From Egaibacter danicus (GTDB lineage: Bacteria > Pseudomonadota > Gammaproteobacteria > Burkholderiales > Burkholderiaceae_C), in assembly GCA_016707075.1 (NCBI GenBank), contig JADJII010000002.1, positions 124,001-188,000 on the forward strand: a DNA stretch of 64,000 nucleotides, in the 5' to 3' direction. Positions 46,135 through 53,985 of the stretch are shown here, in pieces (the first letter of the stretch is position 1; every line of letters starts with the position of its first letter). A program made the position numbers and the translations under genes. A model generated the notes under the pieces. The model was not told the origin of the DNA. It saw only the letters and a program-made list of their open reading frames with translations, and searched no databases.

Positions 46135-47117
46135 CATTTCCACTCTACCGTCGGCCCGGCACAGTGGCTTTTCTCGATGACGACCCGGCTTACCTGGAAA
46201 TGCTGGCGGACGTGATGCCTCGCGATTGGTCGATCAAGCTGTTCATCGATCCGCTTGACTGCGTCCGCCATCTGCAGAACGAGCCAGCGCGCTGGGAGGC
46301 CGACGCTTGGCGTCAGCAGGACATGATTGACCGGGCGCGCAACGGCCAGGCGATCATTCCGCAAATCCTGGCTTACTGGACTGAGGATGGAAACAGCAGG
46401 TTCGACCTGACCCGCATACTGGTGGTGGACTATTCCATGCCGGCAATGAATGGTCTTCAGACGCTGGCTACTCTGGTGGATTGGCCCGGCTCCCGCATCT
46501 TGCTCACAGGGCAGGCGGACGAACAGATTGCAGTCACCGCGTTCAACCAGGGCCTGATCGAGCAGTTCATTCCCAAGCAATCGGTCGACATTACACGCAG
46601 GCTGACAGATGCGATCAAACGCATGCTGGAACTACCGGTGCGCGGACAGGGGCAAATCTGGCGCGCCACCTTGAGCCGAGAGCAATATGCTCTGCTGTGT
46701 TCGCCGACTATCGCACCTCTGCTGGGTGCCCTGGTGCAGAGACAACGATGGGTGGAGCATGTGGTCATTGGTACACCATTTGGTGTGATGGGACTGGACG
46801 CCCTGGGGCAGGCCAGTTGGCTGCAACTGGAGCACCGGGACAATTTGCGTGATCTAGCCGAATTGGCTTGGTCTCAGGGAATCGCCGCGCCCGACGTGGA
46901 CGATATTAGATCAGGCCGCAAATTGGTCGATCTTGAACTTCAGCTGGCACTCAACAGCGGCCAGCCCGCGCGACTGGCGTCCGCCATTGCTTTGGGCGCT
47001 GCTGACACGCCGCTTTGGGGTGCAGTTTTCCCCATTGATTCGGCGGTTTGCCCTGGTTCCAATAAAGGCTACGCGGCCCATCTTGCAGGGCTGGGAGAAC
47101 GTGAGTTGCCGGAGTGA
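46131..47117 (+). CDS. LqsR-like response regulator
   Basis: A 328-residue response regulator. The receiver has FLDDDPAYLEML near residue 17, an insertion of about 45 residues, and the phosphoacceptor in ILVVDYSMPAMNG (Asp about 100), then RILLTGQADE and a helical C-terminal half without any DNA-binding motif that I can recognise. The extended receiver and unknown output match the Legionella LqsR style. ATG overlaps the kinase stop (ATGA), so the pair is one coupled unit. Confidence 0.85.
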   Translation: MTFPLYRRPGTVAFLDDDPAYLEMLADVMPRDWSIKLFIDPLDCVRHLQNEPARWEADAWRQQDMIDRARNGQAIIPQILAYWTEDGNSRFDLTRILVVDYSMPAMNGLQTLATLVDWPGSRILLTGQADEQIAVTAFNQGLIEQFIPKQSVDITRRLTDAIKRMLELPVRGQGQIWRATLSREQYALLCSPTIAPLLGALVQRQRWVEHVVIGTPFGVMGLDALGQASWLQLEHRDNLRDLAELAWSQGIAAPDVDDIRSGRKLVDLELQLALNSGQPARLASAIALGAADTPLWGAVFPIDSAVCPGSNKGYAAHLAGLGERELPE

Positions 47118-47143
47118 GCGCCACGACACCCCGCGTTTGAAAG

Positions 47144-48388
47144 TTAGTCGGCGCTCTTGCCGCGCCGTGCTAAAGGCCAATCCCAAGGCTTGACTAGCGG
47201 TGCTATGTCTCGAGCTGCAGTTTCTATGTGGCTCATTTCCGCATCCGTGAGGTTGGCATTCAGCGTAAGGCGGACCATCGCCCGGTTGCGGCTGGTCGCA
47301 GGCGCGCAGAAGATGGCGCCAAACAGGTTGTGCTCCTCCAGTCGGTCGCGCAGCATCATGGTGTCGGGTTCCAGCCCCGCTTCCAGCGAGATGATCTGCT
47401 CGGTGCCCTGATGGATCGGGTAGCCCAGCTCGGTGAGGCTATTACGCAGGCGCCGTGTGTTGGCTTGCAACCGTGCCCGCTCATCGTCGCATTGCTTGAT
47501 AACTTCCAGCGTCGCAGCCAGTCCGGCAATCTCATGTGGCAGCAGGCAAGAGCTGAAAATGTTTGGGTAGCTGTGGTGCAGCACATAAAAGCGCAGTTCC
47601 GCAGGCACGCTGAAGAACCCGGCGCGCCCGGCGAAGGCCTTGGCCAGACTGGCGGTAATGAAATGAACCCGGTCCGATAGCCCCAGCTCCGCACACAGTC
47701 CTGCGCCCTGTGGGCCGTGCGTTCCCAGAGAATGGGACTCGTCTACCAGAATGGTGCAGCCATGCTGCTCGGCTACCTCCACCATTTCGGTTAACGGACA
47801 AAGAGCGCCGGTGGTGCTGTAAACCGAATCGACCACCACAATCCCTGGGCCGTTGCGGGAAATCACTCGTGACAAGTGAGCCGGGTCGTTGTGTCGAAAC
47901 GGATGGGCCGGCGCCTTTGCCGCACGCACGCCTTCCCAAAGGGAAGTGTGGGCCAAAGTGTCAAGGTATACAGGGGTCTGCTCGTCTGCAATGGCTTGCA
48001 ATAGCCCTACGTTTGCGGCGTAACCGGACTGGCAGACGAAGCCATCTTCTTTTCCAACCCAGGAAGCCAAGGCGGCCTCCAGAGTTCTGTTGGGGTGCGC
48101 ATCCAGCAAAAAAGCACCTGACTGGATCACACTCTCGTTATTGCGGCGAAGCGAATCAATTTGTGCTCGAACGATATCAGGATGCCCGGAAATGTTCAGG
48201 TAGTCATTGCCATCCAGACGGATGGCGCCAGCACCAGGCGTTGTTCCATGCAGAATGCATTTGCCGCTCCACTGCTTGTTCCAGTGCGGCATAAACTGGT
48301 TTTCCAATCGGTCTCGCAGCCTTGGTAGCAGGGGAGGGTTGCTGGGAATCCTGGTTTGAGACAGGCTTGAAAATTCAGATACGTGCAT
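47144..48388 (-). CDS. CqsA-like alpha-hydroxyketone autoinducer synthase
   Basis: A 414-residue PLP-dependent alpha-oxoamine-synthase-family enzyme. HGPGIVVVD-like (NGPGIVVVDSVYSTTGALCP), ILVDESHSLGTHGPQGAGL and ITASLAKAFAGRAGF (Schiff-base Lys about 250) are far closer to Vibrio CqsA and Legionella LqsA than to BioF or KBL. CqsA/LqsA make alpha-amino-/hydroxyketone signals (CAI-1, LAI-1) from acyl-CoA and SAM or amino acids. The ATG at 48388 has a GGAG site. It is convergent with the response regulator gene. Confidence 0.9.
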   Translation of the reverse strand: MHVSEFSSLSQTRIPSNPPLLPRLRDRLENQFMPHWNKQWSGKCILHGTTPGAGAIRLDGNDYLNISGHPDIVRAQIDSLRRNNESVIQSGAFLLDAHPNRTLEAALASWVGKEDGFVCQSGYAANVGLLQAIADEQTPVYLDTLAHTSLWEGVRAAKAPAHPFRHNDPAHLSRVISRNGPGIVVVDSVYSTTGALCPLTEMVEVAEQHGCTILVDESHSLGTHGPQGAGLCAELGLSDRVHFITASLAKAFAGRAGFFSVPAELRFYVLHHSYPNIFSSCLLPHEIAGLAATLEVIKQCDDERARLQANTRRLRNSLTELGYPIHQGTEQIISLEAGLEPDTMMLRDRLEEHNLFGAIFCAPATSRNRAMVRLTLNANLTDAEMSHIETAARDIAPLVKPWDWPLARRGKSAD

Positions 48389-48446
48389 GTAACACTCCGT
48401 CAAGGGGATATGTCACATTGAACGCGTCTTTTTATTTTTTTTGTTG

Positions 48447-48476
48447 TGAACCCCTGTCAGATATGACAGGGGTTCA
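48447..48476. promoter_or_regulatory. lux-box-like palindrome upstream of the cqsA homologue
   Basis: TGAACCCCTGTCA (48447-48459) and TGACAGGGGTTCA (48464-48476) are perfect complements around GATA. The core CTGTCAGATATGACAG fits the lux-box pattern CT-N12-AG. Its centre is about 73 bases before the synthase start; on the minus strand a TAAAAA -10 candidate (48434-48429) would put the box near -40, as for LuxR-type activators. The adjacent LuxR-type gene is the obvious candidate regulator. No T-run follows, so it is not a terminator. Confidence 0.65.
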
Positions 48477-48543
48477 CCCTCAAGTTTTTCGATTTGCGGT
48501 AATGGGTGTTTTACTTTGCCGCCGGAATGGGCTGTTCTGAGGC

Positions 48544-49659
48544 CTATCCCTGACGCCAGGGCAAGCCGCGAAAACGCCAGCCCCCTTTGTGTCCGCGTTG
48601 TGCCTGGGTGTCCGGGTCGCCCTCGAAACCTTCCAGAATGTTGTAGGCCTCCAGCCCCAGTTCCGTGGCGCGACGGGCCGCCGCCACCGAGCGCACGCCG
48701 CTGCGGCACAAAAGCACCACTTTGGTGCCAGCCGGAACCGCTGCGCGCAGCCCGTCATCAAACCCGGGATTCATGGCCATGCCGGGCCACTGCTTCCAGG
48801 CCAGGGCCACAGCGCCGGGGACAAACCCGACCCATTCACGTTCGGCGTCGGTTCGCACATCCACCAGTACGGCCTTGCCCTCCTGAACCCAGCGCCAGGC
48901 GAGTTGGGGGGATACATTACCGGCATAACCATCTGCTTGTCGCGGTGATTCATCGGCTATTGCGTCTGAAGACGCGTGCACGCCATCGGCGTCGTGTCGC
49001 AGGCCGGAGGTCAGATTGGCCGGTACCGCTTCATCCATCCGCTTGGGGCGGGGAAGATTCAATGTATCCATGATGGCCGTGAACTCGGCTTCCGTTTTGC
49101 CTGCCACGCGTGCGTTGCCTTTCTTTTCAGATCCAATCGTGCTTGAAACCCTGCCCTGGTAGTCGTGCCCCGGCCAGACCATGGTGTCCTCTGGCAGTTT
49201 GAACAGAACCTGCGTCAGGCTGTGGTACATCTCCCGGGCACTGCCTGACTGAAAATCCGTGCGACCGCAGCCGTTGATCAGCAGCGTGTCGCCGGTGAAA
49301 ACATGGTTGCGCCACACAAAGCTCATGCTGCCGGCGGTGTGGCCGGGCGTATGCAGTGCGCGAAGCTCTTCGCTTCCAAAGCTCAACACGTCGTTGTGCT
49401 GGATTTGAAGGGCTGCGGTGGTAATGCCGCAACCTGCCGGCGCTGCTGTGCGAGCCCCCGTATGCTCGGCCAGCAAGCCGGCACTGGTGATGTGGTCGGC
49501 ATGGGCGTGGGTTTCGGTGGTCCACACCAGTTTCAGACCGTACTGGCGCAGCACAGCCAGGTCGCGCTCCAGTTGGGTATCGACGGGGTCAATGATCAGG
49601 GCTTCACGGGTGTTTTCGTCGAACAGAACGTAGGTATACGTACTTGACGCGGTATCCAA
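48544..49659 (-). CDS. persulfide dioxygenase-rhodanese fusion, with apparent frameshift at the N-terminus
   Basis: A 371-residue protein from TTG 49659. The N-terminal metallo-beta-lactamase domain has TETHAHADHITSAGLL and HTPGHTAGS (ETHE1-type persulfide dioxygenase), and the C-terminal rhodanese has VVLLCRSGVRS with the catalytic Cys. It oxidises glutathione persulfide to sulfite. An ATG at 49678 that overlaps the csoR-like stop (ATGA) would give MNPIQLF, matching family N-termini, but that frame leaves the DTASSTYTY frame after the T-run; one extra base near 49659 would explain this. The protein may start at TTG or the frame may be broken. Confidence 0.85.
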   Translation of the reverse strand: MDTASSTYTYVLFDENTREALIIDPVDTQLERDLAVLRQYGLKLVWTTETHAHADHITSAGLLAEHTGARTAAPAGCGITTAALQIQHNDVLSFGSEELRALHTPGHTAGSMSFVWRNHVFTGDTLLINGCGRTDFQSGSAREMYHSLTQVLFKLPEDTMVWPGHDYQGRVSSTIGSEKKGNARVAGKTEAEFTAIMDTLNLPRPKRMDEAVPANLTSGLRHDADGVHASSDAIADESPRQADGYAGNVSPQLAWRWVQEGKAVLVDVRTDAEREWVGFVPGAVALAWKQWPGMAMNPGFDDGLRAAVPAGTKVVLLCRSGVRSVAAARRATELGLEAYNILEGFEGDPDTQAQRGHKGGWRFRGLPWRQG

Positions 49660-49674
49660 AAAGCTGGATCGGGT

Positions 49675-49920
49675 TCATGCAAATTTACCCAGCATCTCGG
49701 CAACGTGGTCGGCCGGCATCTCGCCCTGCTCAATCATGCAGCCCACCATGCTGAAGAACGATTTGTCCAGGGCTTTCCGGGCTGCTGCAAGCTGTTGGGC
49801 AATTTTTTCGCAATCGGATTCGCTCTGGATGAGTTTCTGGATGCCGCGCAACTGTCCTTCCACGCGGGCGAGGCGCGCACACAATGCTTTTTTACTGGCT
49901 TCGTCGGACAATTTGCTCAT
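49675..49920 (-). CDS. CsoR/CstR/FrmR-family repressor
   Basis: An 81-residue DUF156 repressor, an all-helical DNA-binding protein. It has ARVEGQLRGIQKLI, Cys37 and Cys61 (SESDCEKI and VGCMIE); the His and second Cys of the copper-CsoR site are not at the usual positions, so copper sensing is doubtful. Its position directly before the persulfide dioxygenase suggests persulfide sensing, as for CstR, but the Cys spacing (24) differs from CstR (29). Its stop overlaps the ATG at 49678. Confidence 0.88.
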   Translation of the reverse strand: MSKLSDEASKKALCARLARVEGQLRGIQKLIQSESDCEKIAQQLAAARKALDKSFFSMVGCMIEQGEMPADHVAEMLGKFA

Positions 49921-50025
49921 GTTGGTTTCCTGAACGGTTTTCTAAACTGTGATGCTCCTACACCTTGCAGCATAAATCTTTTTTCCCTGCGGTTGGCAAA
50001 ACAGGGCCTTGAGGCTAACTGATTT

Positions 50026-50045
50026 TGCTATATATTTCATAGCTA
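50026..50045 (-). repeat. partial dispersed repeat, copy G
   Basis: On the minus strand this reads TAGCTATGAAATATATAGCA, the right-hand hairpin of the repeat family only. The left block (AGCCCT and ATATGCGTGA) is missing, so it is a truncated or decayed copy. Confidence 0.5.
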
Positions 50046-50218
50046 AAAATACCCTATTTCAGAGGGATAGAGGCAGAAATGACCATGGAAAAGGCCATGT
50101 TTGACACTTGGAGCCCGCTGCCCTCTCCAAATGCTGGATCGCATTTGCCGGTTGGGCTGACGGGTCATGTAGCCGGCTGCGGCGCTGTAAGTGACAGACA
50201 GGCCATCGTCGGATAAGA

Positions 50219-50240
50219 TTGACGTTTACGTAAACGTCAA
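50219..50240. promoter_or_regulatory. perfect 22-bp palindrome before icmF
   Basis: TTGACGTTTAC (50219-50229) and GTAAACGTCAA (50230-50240) are exact complements, ending 38 bases before the icmF start. The left arm contains TTGACG, which could serve as a -35, with TAGAAC (50242-50247) as a weak -10 at 17 bases. It resembles MerR-type sites for branched-chain acyl-CoA regulators (LiuR-like), consistent with the gene. The regulator gene is not in the window. Confidence 0.6.
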
Positions 50241-50278
50241 CTAGAACGTGACAAAAAAAAGCTATCTGAGGTGATTCC

Positions 50279-53200
50279 ATGACCGACTTGTCTGCTGAAT
50301 TCAAGGCCCTGGCCAACTACCGCCCCACGAACAAGGTGCGTTTTGTCACGGCGGCCAGCCTGTTTGACGGCCACGACGCCGCCATCAACATCATGCGGCG
50401 CATTCTGCAGGGTATGGGCGCCGAGGTTATCCACTTGGGACACAACCGGTCCGTCGATGAGGTCGTCACGGCCGCGCTGCAGGAAGACGCGCAGGGCATT
50501 GCCATCAGCTCGTATCAAGGTGGGCACGTCGAGTACTTCAAATACATGGTGGACCTGCTAAGAAGCCGTGGGGGTGAGCACATTCAGGTGTTTGGCGGCG
50601 GCGGTGGCGTGATCGTGCCACCGGAAATCCGTGAACTGCATGCTTACGGGGTGACCCGCATCTACAGCCCGGAAGATGGCCAGAAGATGGGTTTGGCCGG
50701 GATGATTGGCGAGATGGTGATGCGCTGCGACAAGGACCTCACTGTCCATGCGCCCACCGACCTAGCTGCGATTCAGGGTCACAGTGAGGCCAGCTGGCGC
50801 TCGCTTTCCCAATTGATCACGGCTATTGAAGGTTCCCGGGTAAATGAGTCGCTAGCCCTCGCCGTCAAAGCGCAAGCAGCTACTAAAAGAGTAGCGGTTG
50901 TCGGTATCACCGGGACCGGCGGTGCCGGCAAATCGTCGTTGACGGACGAATTGATCCGCCGCCTGCGGCTGGACCAGAACGACGACCTGCGCGTCGCGGT
51001 GATCTCAATCGACCCCAGCCGTCGCAAGAGTGGTGGCGCCTTGTTGGGCGACCGCATACGCATGAATGCCATCAGTCCATGGCGCACCGGCCCGCGTGTT
51101 TTCATGCGTAGCCTGGCTACGCGTGACTTCGGTAGCGAAATCAGCAGGGCACTGCCCGATGTGGTCGCTGCGTGCAAGGTGGCCGGGTTTGACCTGATCG
51201 TGGTGGAAACCTCCGGTATTGGCCAGGGCGATGCGGCCATCGTGCCGCTTGTGGACGTACCGATTTATGTGATGACGCCGGAGTTTGGTGCTGCCAGCCA
51301 ACTGGAGAAAATCGACATGCTGGACTTCGCCGAGTTCGTGGCGATCAACAAGTTTGACCGCAAGGGTGCGGCCGACGCGCTGCGCGATGTGTCCAAACAG
51401 GTGCAACGCAACAAGGAAGCCTGGACCACGCCGGCGGATCAGATGCCGGTTTTTGGCACGATGGCTGCGCGCTTCAATGATGACGGCGTGACCGCGCTGT
51501 ATCAGGCGCTGAAGGTTCGCCTAGGTGCGCTGGGGCTCAAGCTCAGGACAGGTCGAGCCGGTTCGAGTGAAGGTCTGTTGCCACAGGTGGGCGTGCGGCA
51601 CAGCACCAACCAGATGCCGGTGGTGCCTGCAGCACGTACCCGGTATCTGGCTGAAATCTCCGATACGGTACGAGGCTACAAAAAACGCGCGCGTGATCAA
51701 GCCCATTTGGCCCGTGAAATCCAGCAACTGCGTGCCGCTGCCGCCATGTTGACAATCGGCAAGCCGGACAAAGCGCGTGCTGCCGAAGCTGCGATTGACC
51801 TGGCCGTGCAGCGTGAGTCCATTCAGGACATTTCAGCCAAAAAGCTGCTGACCCAGTGGCCTGAGATGCAAAAGGCCTACGCGGGTGACGAATATGTTGT
51901 CAAGATTCGTGACAGGGAAATCCGCACAACGCTGACGAGCAAGTCACTCTCGGGCACGACTATCCGCAAGGTTGCGCTACCGCAGTATGAAGATCATGGC
52001 GAAATCCTGAAGTGGCTGATGCTGGACAACGTGCCCGGCAGCTATCCCTATACCGCGGGCACGTTCGCGTTCAAGCGTGAAAACGAAGACCCGACCCGCA
52101 TGTTTGCGGGTGAGGGCGACGCCTTTCGCACCAACACGCGATTCAAGTTGCTGAGTTCCGGCATGGATGCCAAGCGCCTGTCCACCGCGTTTGACTCCGT
52201 CACGCTGTACGGCAATGACCCCGATCCGCGGCCCGACATTTATGGCAAGGTCGGCAACTCTGGCGTGAGCATTGCCACGCTGGACGACATGAAGGTGCTG
52301 TACGCCGGGTTTGATTTGTGCAGCCCGAGTACCAGTGTGTCGATGACGATCAACGGCCCGGCACCCAGCATCCTGGCCATGTTCATGAACACGGCCATTG
52401 ACCAGAATCTGGAAAAATTCAAAACTGACAACGGCCGGGAGCCCACTGATACCGAGGCTGCCAAAATTCGTGAATGGGTGCTGGCCAACGTGCGCGGCAC
52501 CGTGCAGGCGGACATCCTGAAAGAAGACCAGGGGCAGAACACCTGCATCTTTTCGACCGAATTCAGCCTGAAGGTGATGGGCGATATTGCCGCGTACTTT
52601 GTGCACCACAACGTGCGCAATTTCTACTCTGTGTCCATTAGCGGATATCACATTGCCGAAGCAGGGGCCAATCCGATTTCCCAGCTCGCCTTTACGTTAT
52701 CCAACGGCTTCACTTTCGTTGAGGCCTATCTGGCGCGTGGCATGCATATCGACGACTTTGCACCCAACCTGAGTTTCTTTTTCAGCAACGGCATGGACCC
52801 GGAATACACGGTGATGGGCCGCGTGGCGCGCCGAATCTGGGCCGTGGCCATGAAGGAGAAGTATGGCGCAAACGAGCGTAGCCAGAAGCTCAAATACCAT
52901 ATTCAGACCAGCGGGCGCAGCCTGCACGCGCAGGAGATTCAGTTCAATGACATCCGCACCACGCTGCAGGCGCTGATCGCCATTTACGACAACTGCAACA
53001 GCCTGCACACCAATGCATTTGACGAGGCCATCACCACACCGACCGAAGACTCGGTGCGCCGCGCCATGGCGATCCAGCTCATCATTAACCGCGAATGGGG
53101 CCTGGCGAAGAACGAAAACCCCAATCAGGGCGCGTTCATCATCGAGGAGCTGACTGAACTCGTGGAAGAGGCTGTGCTGGCCGAGTTCACGGCCATCGCC

Positions 53201-53593
53201 GAGCGTGGTGGTGTGCTGGGCGCCATGGAAACCGGTTACCAGCGCGGACGTATTCAGGATGAGAGCATGCACTACGAAATGCTCAAACACACCGGCGAAC
53301 TGCCCATCATCGGTGTGAACACTTTCCGCAACCCGCATGGCGATGCGGTGCAGGACAAGCTGGAACTGGCGCGTTCAACCGATGACGAAAAGCAAAGTCA
53401 GCTCAAGCGGTTAGCTTCATTTCACGCTAAGCATGCCGGTGAGTCATCGGCCATGTTGAAGCGTCTTCAAAAAGCCGTGATCGACAACCAGAACGTGTTC
53501 GAGGTACTGATAGACGCCGTACGCGTCTGTTCACTGGGGCAAATTACCAGCGCCCTGTTTGAAGTGGGCGGACAGTACCGCCGGAACATGTAG
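50279..53593 (+). CDS. icmF: fused isobutyryl-CoA mutase
   Basis: A 1104-residue fusion of three modules. Residues about 15-150 form the B12-binding domain (DGHDAAINIMRRILQGMGAE), about 205-420 the MeaI/MeaB-type GTPase chaperone (GITGTGGAGKSSLTDELI, NKFDRKGA), and about 540-1104 the acyl-CoA binding TIM barrel with VNTFRNPHG at the end. This architecture is IcmF, isomerising isobutyryl-CoA and butyryl-CoA (and sometimes pivalyl-CoA). Mutase partner specificity cannot be read by eye. The linker between the first two domains contains a dispersed-repeat copy. Confidence 0.95.
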   Translation: MTDLSAEFKALANYRPTNKVRFVTAASLFDGHDAAINIMRRILQGMGAEVIHLGHNRSVDEVVTAALQEDAQGIAISSYQGGHVEYFKYMVDLLRSRGGEHIQVFGGGGGVIVPPEIRELHAYGVTRIYSPEDGQKMGLAGMIGEMVMRCDKDLTVHAPTDLAAIQGHSEASWRSLSQLITAIEGSRVNESLALAVKAQAATKRVAVVGITGTGGAGKSSLTDELIRRLRLDQNDDLRVAVISIDPSRRKSGGALLGDRIRMNAISPWRTGPRVFMRSLATRDFGSEISRALPDVVAACKVAGFDLIVVETSGIGQGDAAIVPLVDVPIYVMTPEFGAASQLEKIDMLDFAEFVAINKFDRKGAADALRDVSKQVQRNKEAWTTPADQMPVFGTMAARFNDDGVTALYQALKVRLGALGLKLRTGRAGSSEGLLPQVGVRHSTNQMPVVPAARTRYLAEISDTVRGYKKRARDQAHLAREIQQLRAAAAMLTIGKPDKARAAEAAIDLAVQRESIQDISAKKLLTQWPEMQKAYAGDEYVVKIRDREIRTTLTSKSLSGTTIRKVALPQYEDHGEILKWLMLDNVPGSYPYTAGTFAFKRENEDPTRMFAGEGDAFRTNTRFKLLSSGMDAKRLSTAFDSVTLYGNDPDPRPDIYGKVGNSGVSIATLDDMKVLYAGFDLCSPSTSVSMTINGPAPSILAMFMNTAIDQNLEKFKTDNGREPTDTEAAKIREWVLANVRGTVQADILKEDQGQNTCIFSTEFSLKVMGDIAAYFVHHNVRNFYSVSISGYHIAEAGANPISQLAFTLSNGFTFVEAYLARGMHIDDFAPNLSFFFSNGMDPEYTVMGRVARRIWAVAMKEKYGANERSQKLKYHIQTSGRSLHAQEIQFNDIRTTLQALIAIYDNCNSLHTNAFDEAITTPTEDSVRRAMAIQLIINREWGLAKNENPNQGAFIIEELTELVEEAVLAEFTAIAERGGVLGAMETGYQRGRIQDESMHYEMLKHTGELPIIGVNTFRNPHGDAVQDKLELARSTDDEKQSQLKRLASFHAKHAGESSAMLKRLQKAVIDNQNVFEVLIDAVRVCSLGQITSALFEVGGQYRRNM
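50846..50896 (+). repeat. dispersed palindromic repeat variant, copy F, inside icmF
   Basis: Bases read GAGTCGCTAGCCCTCGCCGT then CAAAGCGCAAGCAGCTACTA then AAAGAGTAGCGG. This is the AGCGCAAGCAGCTA variant of the family rather than the ATATGCGTGA one, and shows the GCTAC/GTAGC stem. It is translated in frame (LALAVKAQAATKRV) in the linker between the B12-binding and GTPase domains. Confidence 0.6.
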
Positions 53594-53615
53594 TTCCGGG
53601 TTGACTGGAGAACGC

Positions 53616-53864
53616 TCAGTTGTGAAAATACTTTTCGATCGCCTCATCAACCATATCGGCGTCAAAGGCAGCGTCGATATCGGCGTCAAAGGCGGCGCGA
53701 GCGTCCATGACGGCCTTGGAATAAGGGATCAGGGGTTTGTCCAGGGGATGTAGTTTGTGGCGACGCAGGCCACGCAATTGCTGAGAATGTTCCATGGCGC
53801 TGAGCACCATTTCGGGTTCCATCATCAGGCTGAACGGGTTGAGAGCAACGGTTTCGGTTCTCAT
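53616..53864 (-). CDS. small hypothetical protein with internal tandem repeat
   Basis: An 82-residue protein with no family I recognise. It has PFSLMMEPEMVLSAMEHSQQ and a C-terminal acidic repeat (AAFDADIDAAFDADM) encoded by a 24-base tandem duplication. The ATG has a good ribosome site (AAGGAAG). It is 22 bases beyond the icmF end and convergent with it. Confidence 0.6.
   Translation of the reverse strand: MRTETVALNPFSLMMEPEMVLSAMEHSQQLRGLRRHKLHPLDKPLIPYSKAVMDARAAFDADIDAAFDADMVDEAIEKYFHN
53653..53697. repeat. 24-base tandem duplication in the small hypothetical gene
   Basis: Two copies of a 24-base unit beginning ATATCGGCGTCAAAGGC (53653-53676 and 53677-53697, the second incomplete) differ at one base over the 21 aligned positions. 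It encodes the repeated AAFDAD block. Confidence 0.7.
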
Positions 53865-53985
53865 GGCGGCTTCCTTCTTCCTTGTTTGGCGCCTACCAGT
53901 GGCGCTTGAGAGAACTTTAGTCTTTCATCCCGGGTAAGTTAAGTCAGCGAATCGCCAGAGCTGCTGTAGGAAGTTGTCTGACACG

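Larger units (their letters stand above)
49921..50278. other. 358-base intergenic region between csoR-like gene and icmF
   Basis: This divergent gap contains partial repeat copy G (50026-50045) and the palindrome at 50219-50240. On the csoR side a 5-bp inverted pair ATGCT...AGCAT (49952-49956, 49969-49973) could be an operator, though it lacks the G-tracts of known CsoR sites. The rest shows no gene or RNA that I recognise. Confidence 0.5.

Noticed and set aside
48447..48476. Terminator after the persulfide dioxygenase gene
   Set aside because: On neither strand is the hairpin followed by a T-run; on the minus strand A-rich sequence follows it.
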